A stretch of 64,000 nt of DNA, taken from the NCBI RefSeq assembly GCF_034421375.1, contig NZ_CP139779.1, positions 992,001-1,056,000 on the forward strand, read 5' to 3'. Numbering within the stretch: the stretch's first letter is position 1; the number at the start of each line of letters is the position of its first letter. Of this stretch, positions 42,849-51,624 are shown in pieces. The stretch comes from Microbacterium invictum (GTDB taxonomy: Bacteria; Actinomycetota; Actinomycetes; Actinomycetales; Microbacteriaceae). Below the pieces are notes generated by a model, which was not told where the DNA came from, searched no databases, and saw only the letters and a list, made by a program, of their open reading frames with translations. The translations under genes were made by a program, and so were the position numbers.

Positions 42849-44128
42849 GCCAGCGCGTCCACGATCGGACGGAACTTCACGCGTGTCTCCAAGAGCTCCG
42901 CCTCCGGGTCACTGCCGGCGACGATGCCCGCGCCGGCATGGGCGACGACGGGGATGCCGTCGCCGGGGACGTCGAATCCGGCGAGGCCGAACTGCGCGCA
43001 GCGCAGTGCGATCGCCCACTCGCCGTTGCCCGACTGGTCGACCCAGCCGACGGGCCCGGCGTAGCGGCCCCGATCGAAGGGCTCGAGGCGACGGATGACG
43101 CCGAGTGCCGCCTCGGTGGGAGAGCCGGCGACCGCGGCCGTGGGATGGAGCGCCGCGACGAGGTCGAGCGATGACGCGCCGTCATCCAGGGAGCCCTCGA
43201 TGTCGGTGGCCAGATGCCAGACGTTGGGGAGCTTCAGGGTGAAGGGCTGTTCGCTCGAGGCCAGGGCACTGGTGTGCGGCCGGAGGGAGGACAGGACGCT
43301 GTGGGCGGCGTAGCGGTGCTCGTCGAGATCCTTCGCGCTCGTGGCGAGGGTGAGCGAGGCGGCGTTGTCGGCGTCGGCGTCGGCCCCCCGCGCGCGCGTC
43401 CCGGCCAGCACGCGGGCGGTGACCGTGCCGTCGTGCACCGTCACGAGGGTCTCGGGGCTCGCCCCGATGAGCCCGTCGACGGCGAAGGTCCAGCAGTCGG
43501 GGTAGTCCGTCGCCAGGGCCCGCACCAGCCGGCGGAGGTCGGCGTCTCGCGGCACCGCGCCGACGAGGTCGCGGGCGAGCACCACCTTCCCCACCTCACC
43601 CGCGCCGATCGCCGCGACCGCATCGCGCACCGCCGCCTGATAGCCCTCGTGCGTCATGCGACCCGGACCCACCGCGCCGGGCCAGTACGGCCCGAGACGG
43701 CGGGGGAAGGGCTCCACAGCTGCCTCGCCCTCGGTGCGGATGACGGTGATCCATCCCCGCCCACCCCGCCGGCCGACGATCACCCGCGGCACGATCAGCA
43801 CGCTGGATGCCGCGGAGGCGGCGGTGAAGCTGAAGGCGCCGAAGGCGAGCAGACCCGAGCCGGGGACGCGCACCGCGTCGGTGACCCGGGCCTCGGCCGC
43901 CACCTCGCGCCATAAGTCGGCGAGCCGGGTCATCCGCGCGTTGCGGGGGTCGTCACCGGTGGCGCCGCCCCCCGGTTCCTCGAGTCGCAGGGCCTCGCCG
44001 AACCCTGCGATGCCCTCGGCGCGACGGATCCAGCACAGCGGCGAGGCGGCGTCGGCGAAGGGGAGAAGCTCCTCGACGGGATCGATCGGAGAGGTCTCGA
44101 CCACCAATCGGGGAAGGGGGGAGATCAC
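42845..44128 (-). CDS. menF: Isochorismate synthase
   Basis: Converts chorismate to isochorismate, entry to menaquinone synthesis. The 427-residue chorismate-utilising enzyme has VGKVVLARDLV near 178-188 (the Lys general base), GASPETLVTVHDG near 223-235, HPTAAVAGSPTEAAL near 333-347 and GRYAGPVGW near 364-372. GTG at 44126-44128 with TAGAGT 6 nt upstream. It leads a four-gene operon and is divergent from the DUF402 gene. Confidence 0.93.
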   Translation of the reverse strand: MISPLPRLVVETSPIDPVEELLPFADAASPLCWIRRAEGIAGFGEALRLEEPGGGATGDDPRNARMTRLADLWREVAAEARVTDAVRVPGSGLLAFGAFSFTAASAASSVLIVPRVIVGRRGGRGWITVIRTEGEAAVEPFPRRLGPYWPGAVGPGRMTHEGYQAAVRDAVAAIGAGEVGKVVLARDLVGAVPRDADLRRLVRALATDYPDCWTFAVDGLIGASPETLVTVHDGTVTARVLAGTRARGADADADNAASLTLATSAKDLDEHRYAAHSVLSSLRPHTSALASSEQPFTLKLPNVWHLATDIEGSLDDGASSLDLVAALHPTAAVAGSPTEAALGVIRRLEPFDRGRYAGPVGWVDQSGNGEWAIALRCAQFGLAGFDVPGDGIPVVAHAGAGIVAGSDPEAELLETRVKFRPIVDALA

Positions 44129-44185
44129 GGCTCCACTCTAGATCCGGGGGCCCGAGGCCGGACGGCGACGCCGTATATTGACGAG
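44129..44185. promoter_or_regulatory. Divergent leaderless promoters of menF and the DUF402 gene
   Basis: Minus: TAGAGT (plus 44135-44140), 6 nt before the menF GTG. Plus: TATATT at 44174-44179, 6 nt before the DUF402 GTG. Confidence 0.5.
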
Positions 44186-44734
44186 GTGACCGACGCCTCG
44201 TCATCCGCCTCCCGCCCCGAGATCGGTCAGCGTGTGCGTTTCCGCTGGCGCAAGTGGAACGGCGGGGTGCACTGGGAGCACGACTGCGTCTACCTCGGCA
44301 GTGATCGGTGGGGCGATTGGGTGGGCCAGCCGGCCGGGTGGGTCAGCGAGCGGCCCGGGCGCCAGATGGTCACCCGTCAGGCGTGCGTGATGCTCCTGCC
44401 TCCGGGCGGGGAGTACGCCTACACCCGCAACGCCGACCCGAACCGCACGCAGATCTACATCGATCTGGCCTGGGATGTGGGCTGGCGGGACGGCGAGCCC
44501 GTGGGAGTGGACATGGACCTCGACGTGGTCAAGCACACCGAGCGGGGCATCTACATCGACGACCGCGACGAGTGGGACGAGCACCGGGTCGCCTACGGCT
44601 ATCCGCTCGACATCGTCGCGCGGCTGGAGGCGCTCGCCGTCGACATCGAGCAGAAGGTGCGCGCGGGCGTCGCCCCCTTCGACGAGGCGACGCCCGCGCA
44701 CTGGCTCTCGCGGCTGGAGGCGCTGCACCTGTGA
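44186..44734 (+). CDS. DUF402-domain protein
   Basis: A 182-residue protein of the DUF402 (FomD/UPF0374-like) fold. The pattern RKWNGGVHWEHDCVYLG, then YIDLAWDVGWRDGEPVGVDMDLDVV with the acidic cluster, then DRDEWDEHRVAYGYP matches nucleoside di/triphosphate phosphatases of this family, which use paired metal-binding acidic residues. That activity is inferred from relatives. Cytosolic, GTG start. Confidence 0.85.
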   Translation: MTDASSSASRPEIGQRVRFRWRKWNGGVHWEHDCVYLGSDRWGDWVGQPAGWVSERPGRQMVTRQACVMLLPPGGEYAYTRNADPNRTQIYIDLAWDVGWRDGEPVGVDMDLDVVKHTERGIYIDDRDEWDEHRVAYGYPLDIVARLEALAVDIEQKVRAGVAPFDEATPAHWLSRLEALHL

Positions 44735-44780
44735 GCGCGGCGGGCGCCTGCCCGCCTGCTCCTGCCCGCGCGGCCGCCCG

Positions 44781-44786
44781 TAGACT
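44781..44786 (+). promoter_or_regulatory. Leaderless -10 element of menG
   Basis: TAGACT, then cgtccc, then GTG at 44793. Confidence 0.5.
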
Positions 44787-44792
44787 CGTCCC

Positions 44793-45545
44793 GTGACGAC
44801 CGATGGCGAACCCAACCGCGCCGACCTCGGCAAGGATCCGCGACGCGTCAGCGGCATGTTCGATCAGGTCGCCCGTGGATACGACCGCACCAACACGGTG
44901 CTGAGCCTCGGCAACGACCGCATGTGGCGCGCCGCGACGACCCGCGCGGTCTCGCCCCGGCCGGGCGAGCGCATCCTCGACCTCGCCGCCGGCACCGGGG
45001 CCTCCAGCGTCTCGCTCGCCAAGAGCGGCGCCGACGTGGTCGCCGCCGACTTCTCGCCCGGGATGATCGCCGAAGGCGAGCGCCGCTACGGCAGGACGGC
45101 GCCGGGAGGCGGCATCCGGAATCTGTTCTTCGTGCAGGCGGATGCGACCGAGCTCCCCTTCGCCGACGCCGAGTTCGACGCCGTGACGATGTCGTTCGGG
45201 CTTCGCAACGTCAACGAGCCGAAGAAGGCCCTGCGTGAGCTGTGGCGGGTGACCAAGCCGGGCGGACGCGTGGTGATCTGCGAATTCTCGCAGCCGCCGT
45301 CGGGCGCCTTCAACCGGCTGTACCGCTTCTACAACGACCGCGTGCTGCCGACGGTGGCCAAAGCGGTGAGCTCGAACGCCGAGGCGTACGACTACCTCAA
45401 CGAGTCGATCCGCGACTGGCCGGACCAGCAGACCCTGTCGACCTGGATCCGCGAGGCGGGATGGACGGATGTCGCGTACCGCAACCTGTCCATGGGCATC
45501 GTGGCGCTGCACCGCGGCCGCAAGCCGCGCGACGACCGTCGCTGA
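44793..45545 (+). CDS. menG: Demethylmenaquinone methyltransferase
   Basis: SAM-dependent C-methylation, last step of menaquinone synthesis. The 250-residue UbiE/MenG protein has [19 protein letters not shown] near 22-40, the SAM motif [16 protein letters not shown] near 64-79, [20 protein letters not shown] near 130-149 and the family region [15 protein letters not shown] [14 protein letters not shown] near 205-218. GTG start, leaderless. The prenyl synthase gene follows 24 bp later with its own -10 element. Confidence 0.94.
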   Translation: MTTDGEPNRADLGKDPRRVSGMFDQVARGYDRTNTVLSLGNDRMWRAATTRAVSPRPGERILDLAAGTGASSVSLAKSGADVVAADFSPGMIAEGERRYGRTAPGGGIRNLFFVQADATELPFADAEFDAVTMSFGLRNVNEPKKALRELWRVTKPGGRVVICEFSQPPSGAFNRLYRFYNDRVLPTVAKAVSSNAEAYDYLNESIRDWPDQQTLSTWIREAGWTDVAYRNLSMGIVALHRGRKPRDDRR

Positions 45546-45557
45546 CCCGTGCGCCAC

Positions 45558-45563
45558 TAGGCT
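45558..45563 (+). promoter_or_regulatory. Leaderless -10 element of the polyprenyl synthase gene
   Basis: TAGGCT, then ggggct, then GTG at 45570. Confidence 0.5.
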
Positions 45564-45569
45564 GGGGCT

Positions 45570-46625
45570 GTGACTCCCTCCGCTCCCGGCTCGCCGATCA
45601 CCGGCCAGCTGAGCCTGACCGAGCGGGTGTTCGCGGGTCCTGGGGCCCGCCGTCTCCTCGCGGCGGTCGAGGAGGGTCTCGCGCGCGTCGACGAACACCT
45701 CCGCAGCGAACTGAGGGTGACCGACGCGCTCGCGAATGCCACGAGTCGCTACCTCTACAACGCCGGGGGGAAGCGCGTGCGTCCCACCCTCGCGCTCCTC
45801 ACCTCGCAGCTCGGAGACGGCGTGACCGATGAGGTCGTCGAAGCCGCATCCGCCCTCGAGATGACCCACCTCGGCTCGCTGTACCACGACGACGTGATGG
45901 ATGTCGCCGACAAGCGTCGCGGGGTGCCCTCCGCCCACGCGGTGTGGGGCAACAACGTCGCGATCCTCACCGGCGACCTGCTGTTCTCGCGGGCCAGCCA
46001 GATCATGGCGCGGCTGGGCGAGCGTGCGATCCGCATCCAGGCCGACACGTTCGAGCGACTCGTCCTCGGCCAGATGCACGAGACGGTCGGGGCCACCGAG
46101 GACGACGACCCGGTGGAGTTCTACCTCCAGGTGCTCTCGGACAAGACGGGGTCGCTCATCGCCGCCGCCGCGCAGGCCGGGGTGATCTTCTCCGATGCCG
46201 ACGCCGCCTACGAAGCCCCCATGGTGGTCTTCGGCGAGAAAGCCGGCGTCGCCTTCCAGCTGCTCGACGACGTGATCGACCTCTCGCCCGATCCGGGCGA
46301 GACCGGCAAGGTGCCCGGCACCGACCTGCGTGCCGGCGTGCCGACGATGCCGTTCCTGCTGCTCGGTCAGCGCGGCGACGCGGACGCGGTGCGGCTGCGC
46401 GAGACGATCGACGCGGGCGTGGAGCGCATCGCCGAGGGCGCCGACCCCGCGATCCTCGACGGTCCTCTGGCCGAACTGCGGGAGCACGAGACCACCGAGG
46501 CGACGCGCGAGCTCGCGCACCGGTACTCTCTTGAAGCGATCGATGCGCTGGAGCCGCTGCCCGAGGGGCCGGTGCGCGAAGCGCTGACGCGCTTCGCCCG
46601 CGCAGTCGCCGATCGCGCGAGCTGA
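45570..46625 (+). CDS. Polyprenyl diphosphate synthase (menaquinone side chain)
   Basis: A 351-residue all-trans prenyltransferase that builds the quinone tail from FPP/GGPP and IPP. The first Asp-rich motif lies in GSLYHDDVMDVADKRRGVPS (about 95-114), the second in AFQLLDDVIDLSPD (about 229-242), and the IPP site in YNAGGKRVRPTLALL (about 65-79). Residues just before the first motif are small, consistent with a long product. The menG neighbour supports a menaquinone role. Chain length is not readable. Confidence 0.93.
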   Translation: MTPSAPGSPITGQLSLTERVFAGPGARRLLAAVEEGLARVDEHLRSELRVTDALANATSRYLYNAGGKRVRPTLALLTSQLGDGVTDEVVEAASALEMTHLGSLYHDDVMDVADKRRGVPSAHAVWGNNVAILTGDLLFSRASQIMARLGERAIRIQADTFERLVLGQMHETVGATEDDDPVEFYLQVLSDKTGSLIAAAAQAGVIFSDADAAYEAPMVVFGEKAGVAFQLLDDVIDLSPDPGETGKVPGTDLRAGVPTMPFLLLGQRGDADAVRLRETIDAGVERIAEGADPAILDGPLAELREHETTEATRELAHRYSLEAIDALEPLPEGPVREALTRFARAVADRAS

Positions 46626-46677
46626 TCGGCGGCATCTTCCGGAACGCCGCGGCGCGGCATCCGTCAGAAAGGACTCC

Positions 46678-48051
46678 ATGACCAAGCTCAGGGTTGCCAT
46701 CGTCGGCGCAGGACCCGCCGGAATCTACGCCGCCGACATCCTGCTGAAGGCGGAGCGTCGCTTCGACGTCTCCATCGACCTGTTCGAGCAGCTTCCCGCC
46801 CCCTACGGGCTGGTGCGCTACGGCGTGGCCCCCGATCACCCGCGGATCAAGGGGATCATCACGGCGCTGCGCGAAGTCCTCGACCGCGGCGACATCCGGA
46901 TCTTCGGCAATGTCCGCTTCGGCGAGGACATCACGCTCGACGACCTCAAGCAGCACTATCACGCGGTGATCTTCGCGACGGGCGCCGTGCGCGACACCGA
47001 TCTGCGCATCCCCGGAATCGACGCCGAGGGCTCGTACGGCGCGGCCGACTTCGTCAGCTGGTTCGACGGGCACCCGGATGTGCCGCGGACCTGGCCGCTG
47101 GAGGCGGAGTCGGTGGCGGTGATCGGGAACGGCAACGTCGCCCTGGACGTCTCGCGCATGCTCGCCAAGCATCCCGAGGATCTGCTCCCCACCGAGATCC
47201 CCGACAACGTCTACGAGGGACTCAAGGCTTCGCCCGTGACCGACGTGCACGTGTTCGGGCGCCGCGGTCCCGCGCAGGTGAAGTTCACCCCGCTCGAGCT
47301 GCGCGAGCTGGGCGAGCTGCGTGACGTCGACATGGTCGTGTACGACGAGGACTTCGACTACGACGACGCCTCGAAGGACGCGATCGCCAGCAACAAGCAG
47401 GTGATGGTCATCGACCGCGTGCTGCAGTCGTGGCGCAAGCGCCCGAGCGTGAACAACGCCGGAGGCGAGGCGTCGCGTCGCCTCCACCTGCACTTCTGGG
47501 CGAAGCCGGTCGAGGTCAAGACCGATGAGAACGGCCGTGTGTCGGCGTTCGTCTACGAGCGCACCCGTCCCGACGGCGAGGGCGGCGTCGTGGGCACCGG
47601 CGAGATGCGCGAGGTCGCCGTGCAGGCGATCTACCGTGCGGTGGGCTACTTCGGCTCGCCCCTTCCGGGCGTCCCGTTCGACAAGCGTCACGGGGTCATC
47701 CCCAACCACGAGGGTCAGGTGCTGCGCAGGGACTCCAACGAGCGTGTGCCGGGGGTCTACGCGACAGGGTGGATCAAGCGCGGTCCGGTCGGTCTCATCG
47801 GCCACACCAAGTCCGACGCGATGGAGACCGTCCGGCACCTTATCAACGACCAGGGCTCCTGGTGGCAGCCGAGCGACCCGTCGGAGGAGGCGATCCCGGC
47901 ACTGCTGGAATCGCGCGGCGTCGCCTGGACCGACCTCGACGGCTGGCACCGCCTCGACGAGCATGAGGTGGCCCTCGGCGCGCCGCACGGGCGGGCCCGG
48001 ATCAAGGTGGTGCCGCGCGACGAGATGCTCGCGGTCTCACGCGGGGCGTAG
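46678..48051 (+). CDS. Ferredoxin--NADP+ reductase (FprA-like)
   Basis: A 457-residue adrenodoxin-reductase-type flavoprotein. The FAD site is AIVGAGPAGIYAADIL (about 8-23). PYGLVRYGVAPDHP (about 42-55) is typical. The NADP site is VAVIGNGNVALDVSRML (about 144-160), and ATGWIKRGPVGLIGHTKSDAMETVRHL (about 361-387) is the conserved C-terminal FAD region. It passes electrons between NADPH and ferredoxin, for example for cytochromes P450. aaggac lies 5 nt before the ATG. The sequence just upstream repeats the arm motif of the palindromic elements. Confidence 0.93.
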   Translation: MTKLRVAIVGAGPAGIYAADILLKAERRFDVSIDLFEQLPAPYGLVRYGVAPDHPRIKGIITALREVLDRGDIRIFGNVRFGEDITLDDLKQHYHAVIFATGAVRDTDLRIPGIDAEGSYGAADFVSWFDGHPDVPRTWPLEAESVAVIGNGNVALDVSRMLAKHPEDLLPTEIPDNVYEGLKASPVTDVHVFGRRGPAQVKFTPLELRELGELRDVDMVVYDEDFDYDDASKDAIASNKQVMVIDRVLQSWRKRPSVNNAGGEASRRLHLHFWAKPVEVKTDENGRVSAFVYERTRPDGEGGVVGTGEMREVAVQAIYRAVGYFGSPLPGVPFDKRHGVIPNHEGQVLRRDSNERVPGVYATGWIKRGPVGLIGHTKSDAMETVRHLINDQGSWWQPSDPSEEAIPALLESRGVAWTDLDGWHRLDEHEVALGAPHGRARIKVVPRDEMLAVSRGA

Positions 48052-48117
48052 CCGCCCGCGGCGAGGGCTGCGACACGGATAGGCTGGGGAGAGTTCCCCT
48101 TCACCAGGAGGTCACTC

Positions 48118-48303
48118 ATGCTGATCGCGCTGTACATGGTCCTGCTCGTCGGCGGGATGTGGATCCTGGGTGCGAGCTTCAACTTCCCCGACTTCGGCGG
48201 TGTGCTCTTCGCTGCGGGTGTGCTCATCATCTGCGCCGCGGTGGCGCTGCCGGTGACGCTGAGTCGTCACGAGAACAGGGATTCCAACCCCGGGAACTGG
48301 TAG
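48118..48303 (+). CDS. Small two-helix membrane protein
   Basis: 61 residues with two hydrophobic helices (about 2-20 and 26-46) and a short polar tail. A strong ribosome site (aggagg) sits 6 nt before the ATG. Coding-like GC pattern and clean spacing support a real gene. Family not recognised. Confidence 0.7.
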   Translation: MLIALYMVLLVGGMWILGASFNFPDFGGVLFAAGVLIICAAVALPVTLSRHENRDSNPGNW

Positions 48304-48336
48304 CCCGCGCGGCAGCACCCTCGCGAGACGGATCGC

Positions 48337-49353
48337 ATGTCCGAGGGCTGGGTGCCGGATGTCCTCGGAGCGCCGTTCGAGCAGGTGACCCTTCCGCTCG
48401 GCGACGACGACGAGGGTCCGCTCGTCGCCACGCTGGTGCGGCTGCTCCCGGCCCGATCGGTGCGCGAGTTCTTCACGGGCGGACCCCGGCCGTTCGCCGA
48501 CGTCGACGTGCTGTACGTGCACGGGTGGTCGGATTACTTCTTCCAGACCGGACTCGCCCGGTTCTGGGCTGATCGGGGTGCTCGGTTCTACGCCCTCGAT
48601 CTGCGGAAGTACGGTCGCAGTCTTCGGCCCGGCCAGACGCCGGGGTACATCACCGATCTGCGGGATTACGACGCCGACATCGCTGCGGCGCTCGCCGTGA
48701 TGGGAAGACGGGCGGACGGCGCGGCGGCCCGCCGGCTGGTGCTGTTCGGGCATTCGACGGGTGGCCTGACGCTGAGTCTGTGGGCGGGACGCCACCCCGG
48801 CGCGGCCGACGCGGTGGTGCTGAACAGCCCCTGGCTGGAGTTCCAGCTGAGTGCGTCGGTGCGGCAGGCCATCACGCCGGTTCTCGACATCCACTCCCGC
48901 CGGCGGCCGCTGGATCTGTGGCCGCAGGTGGATGCCGGGTTCTATGCCCGGGCGCAGGCGGCGGCCGCCGACCCGGACGACCCGGTCGTGGTCGACACCG
49001 CCTGGCGACCCGAGCGGAGCCTGCCGGTGCACGTGGGCTGGATGCGGGCGATCGTCGCAGGCCATGCGGCGGTGTCGAAGGGCCTCGGGATCGCCGAGCC
49101 GGTGTGCGTGCTCCTGTCCGCACGCAGCGTCGCGCCCACGCGCTGGGACGATGAGCTCACGCGCGCCGATTCGGTGCTCGTGGTGGACGACATCGCCCGT
49201 GCGGCGCTGAGGCTCGGCTCGTCGGTGACGATCGAGCGGATCGAGGGCGCCTTACACGACGTCTTCCTCTCACGACGCGAGGCCCGTGCCGAGGCGTACG
49301 CGCGGCTGGAACGGTGGACGACGGCGATGCTCGGGCGCTGCAATCCTCAGTGA
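48337..49353 (+). CDS. Alpha/beta hydrolase
   Basis: A 338-residue hydrolase. LYVHGWSDYFFQTGLARFWADRGARFYALDLRKYGRSLRPGQTPGYITDL is the N-terminal half of the fold. The nucleophile elbow is VLFGHSTGGL (about 137-146) with the catalytic Ser. The late Asp is probably in VVDDI, and the His in GALHDVFLSRREAR (about 305-318). It resembles monoacylglycerol-lipase-like or esterase proteins. Its last 7 bp overlap the convergent quinone reductase gene. Confidence 0.85.
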   Translation: MSEGWVPDVLGAPFEQVTLPLGDDDEGPLVATLVRLLPARSVREFFTGGPRPFADVDVLYVHGWSDYFFQTGLARFWADRGARFYALDLRKYGRSLRPGQTPGYITDLRDYDADIAAALAVMGRRADGAAARRLVLFGHSTGGLTLSLWAGRHPGAADAVVLNSPWLEFQLSASVRQAITPVLDIHSRRRPLDLWPQVDAGFYARAQAAAADPDDPVVVDTAWRPERSLPVHVGWMRAIVAGHAAVSKGLGIAEPVCVLLSARSVAPTRWDDELTRADSVLVVDDIARAALRLGSSVTIERIEGALHDVFLSRREARAEAYARLERWTTAMLGRCNPQ

Positions 49354-50375
49354 CTGTCGCCGGAGACGTCGATCAGCACCTTGCCGATGACGCCGCTCTC
49401 CACCGCGTCGTGCGCCGCGGCGGTGTCGTCGAGGCTGAACCAGGTGAGGGGAAGTCCTGCCTGCTCGCCCACGGGAAGAGCGCCGTCCGCGAGAGCCGCG
49501 GTGATGTCCTCGGCTGCGGCTCCCAGCGCGCGCTCGCCGACGGTGTACATGAGCAGACCCTGGAACCTGATGTTCTTGGCGAAGGTCGCGACGATCGGGA
49601 TCACCGCGTCGTCACCGCCGTTGTTCGCGTAGTACACGACGCTCGCATGGTTGGCGGCGACTTCGGTGTCGAGGGCGAAGTTGGCGGCCGGCGACACTTC
49701 GACGACGTGTTCGACGCCGGCGGGTGCGATCTCGAGGATGCGGCGTGCGGTGTCCTCAGACTGGTAGTTCACCGTGTGATGGGCGCCCGCCGCGCGGGCG
49801 AGCGCGGCCTTCTCGTCACCCGAGACCGTGGCGATCACCGTAGCCCCCGCCCAGCGAGCGAGCTGGATGGCGGCGTGGCCGACGGCGCCGGCGCCGCCGG
49901 CCACGAGGACGGTGCGGCCGGCGAGTGCGCCAGGGGAAAGGCGGTCGGGGCCGTCCTCATGAACGGTCAGGGCGCGGTGCGCCGTCATCGCCGGGACACC
50001 GAGGCTGGCGGCGACGTCGAAGCCGATGCCCTCGGGGAGGGGCACGGCGCGGTCCGCAGGAACGACGGTGTACTCCTGCGCGGTTCCGGTGGGGCGCTCG
50101 TGCTGGGCAAGGTAGATCCACACGCGGTCGCCCACGGCGGGTCGGGTGACCCCGTCGCCGACGGCGTCGACGACGCCCGCACCATCCTGGTTGGGCGTGA
50201 CCTCACCGAGGGATGACGGGCCGTTCCCCCCTCGGCGAGCCTTCCAGTCGGTCGGGTTCACGCCCGACACGGTGACGCGGACCCGTACCTCACCGGGCCC
50301 CGGGTCCGTGACGTCGCGCTCGGCAAGCTGGAGGACGGACGAATCACCGGTTCGGGAGTAGACGATCGATCGCAT
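49347..50375 (-). CDS. NADPH:quinone reductase / zinc-independent MDR oxidoreductase
   Basis: A 342-residue medium-chain reductase of the quinone oxidoreductase group. VSGVNPTDWKARRG near 35-48 replaces the zinc ligands of alcohol dehydrogenases. The NADPH site is TVLVAGGAGAVGHAAIQLARWAG (about 155-177). The substrate is unknown; quinones or enones are likely. The ATG at 50373-50375 gives MRSIVYSRTGDSSVL, the usual start of the family. Confidence 0.88.
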   Translation of the reverse strand: MRSIVYSRTGDSSVLQLAERDVTDPGPGEVRVRVTVSGVNPTDWKARRGGNGPSSLGEVTPNQDGAGVVDAVGDGVTRPAVGDRVWIYLAQHERPTGTAQEYTVVPADRAVPLPEGIGFDVAASLGVPAMTAHRALTVHEDGPDRLSPGALAGRTVLVAGGAGAVGHAAIQLARWAGATVIATVSGDEKAALARAAGAHHTVNYQSEDTARRILEIAPAGVEHVVEVSPAANFALDTEVAANHASVVYYANNGGDDAVIPIVATFAKNIRFQGLLMYTVGERALGAAAEDITAALADGALPVGEQAGLPLTWFSLDDTAAAHDAVESGVIGKVLIDVSGDSH

Positions 50376-50414
50376 GTGCTGTGCAACCCATCGTGAACGC
50401 CTCGGCATTCCCGG

Positions 50415-50798
50415 TCAGCGGTTGGCCCACAGCGCCCAGACGACCAGGACGGGTTGCAGGAACAGGCGGACCAGACGTGCCCGATCGGTCCGCATCAGCG
50501 GAGCGGAGCGGCCGGTGCGCCACTGGTGCACGTTGCCGGGGAAGACGGCGACGAAGAACGCGGCGACGAGCCACCCCACGCTGCGTTCCCGGGGGATGGT
50601 GACGACGGCGCCGGCGAGCAGGAGTTCGGCGACCCCGGAGCCGACCACGATCGCGTCCTTGCTCAGGCCGGTCGTGCGCGTCGCCCAGTCGGGCACGACG
50701 ATCCGGTATCCGTGTCGCCCCCAGGTGAGATGGGAGATTCCGGCCGCCGCCAGGACTGCGGCGAGGAGCCATCGCCCAGCCGTGCGCAAGAAGTCCAC
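50415..50798 (-). CDS. DoxX-family membrane protein
   Basis: 127 residues with four membrane helices. GRWLLAAVLAAAGISHLTWGRHGY, then VVGSGVAELLLAGAV and FVAVFPGNVHQWRTGR, fit the DoxX/MauE-like group, associated with redox or thiol metabolism in the membrane. The GTG at 50796-50798 (VDFLRTAGRW) is used; longer in-frame forms would overlap yajQ. 17 bp after yajQ on the same strand. Confidence 0.8.
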   Translation of the reverse strand: MDFLRTAGRWLLAAVLAAAGISHLTWGRHGYRIVVPDWATRTTGLSKDAIVVGSGVAELLLAGAVVTIPRERSVGWLVAAFFVAVFPGNVHQWRTGRSAPLMRTDRARLVRLFLQPVLVVWALWANR

Positions 50799-50815
50799 CG
50801 AACGGGATCCGGCGA

Positions 50816-51304
50816 CTATCGGTAATTGACGAACTGGAGATCGACGTCGAGGTCGGCCGCCTTGAGAAGGCGCTGCACCTCCTGCAGGTCGTCGCGCGAC
50901 TTCGACTGCACGCGCAGTTCGTCTCCCTGGATCTGGGACTTCACGGACTTCGGGCCCTCGTCGCGGATGATCTTGCCGATCTTCTTGGCGTTCTCCTGCG
51001 AGATGCCTTCCTTCAGGGTCGAGACGATGCGGTATTCCTTGCCGCTCGCCGTCGGCTCTCCCGAGTCGAGGCTCTTCAACGAGATGCCGCGCTTGATCAG
51101 CTTGGTCTGGAAGACATCGAGCACCGCCTTCGCGCGCTCCTCGGAGTTGGCCTTGATGAGGATCGCCTCGCCGCTCCACTCGATCGAGGCGTCGGTGCCC
51201 TTGAAGTCGTAGCGCTGCTCGACCTCTTTGCGCGCCTGATTGAGGGCGTTGTCGGCTTCCTGCCGATCGATCTTCGAGACGATGTCAAAACTGGAGTCGG
51301 CCAT
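50816..51304 (-). CDS. YajQ-family nucleotide-binding protein
   Basis: A 162-residue cytosolic protein. It starts with [38 protein letters not shown], the hallmark of YajQ. Two ferredoxin-like domains follow, ending [12 protein letters not shown]. Some members bind cyclic di-GMP and act as gene regulators; others may bind RNA. The specific ligand is not visible. ATG with TAGACT (plus 51311-51316) 6 nt upstream, so leaderless. Confidence 0.92.
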   Translation of the reverse strand: MADSSFDIVSKIDRQEADNALNQARKEVEQRYDFKGTDASIEWSGEAILIKANSEERAKAVLDVFQTKLIKRGISLKSLDSGEPTASGKEYRIVSTLKEGISQENAKKIGKIIRDEGPKSVKSQIQGDELRVQSKSRDDLQEVQRLLKAADLDVDLQFVNYR

Positions 51305-51310
51305 GCCGGG

Positions 51311-51316
51311 AGTCTA
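51311..51316 (-). promoter_or_regulatory. Leaderless -10 element of yajQ
   Basis: TAGACT on the minus strand, then cccggc, then ATG. Confidence 0.5.
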
Positions 51317-51410
51317 GCGAGCCCATCGCCCACCGGTCCCGGAGGGCGTCGGCGCCCTCGCCGCCTGGCTGGGGAATACCCCGGGGGCGACAACATTCTC
51401 GGGCTGTAGA

Positions 51411-51426
51411 TGTAAGCGCTTCCAAG
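51411..51426. promoter_or_regulatory. LacI-family operator 1 upstream of the maltose-type operon
   Basis: tgtaagcgcttccaag, centred on the palindrome aagcgctt (51414-51421), the typical core of LacI/GalR operators. The gap 51317-51624 holds no gene. Confidence 0.7.
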
Positions 51427-51539
51427 GGTGCAGCAGGGCGCGGTGATTGTGGTTCCGGCACAATGACGACCGCGGAACGGTCACGAGATGGTATCGACCA
51501 GGCGTCCGGGATTGCGAAGCGGATGCAACTGGCGCAAAC

Positions 51540-51553
51540 TGTAAGCGCTTGCA
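51540..51553. promoter_or_regulatory. LacI-family operator 2
   Basis: tgtaagcgcttgca, same core (51543-51550), 129 bp from operator 1 and about 75 bp before the binding-protein ATG. The pair suggests looping or double-site repression by a LacI protein encoded elsewhere. Confidence 0.7.
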
Positions 51554-51624
51554 ACACGAGCTGGCGACAAGGGAGCCGCCTCCCGCGGTCTTGTCGCCCT
51601 CCCCAAAGAAAGAGGCGAACACCG

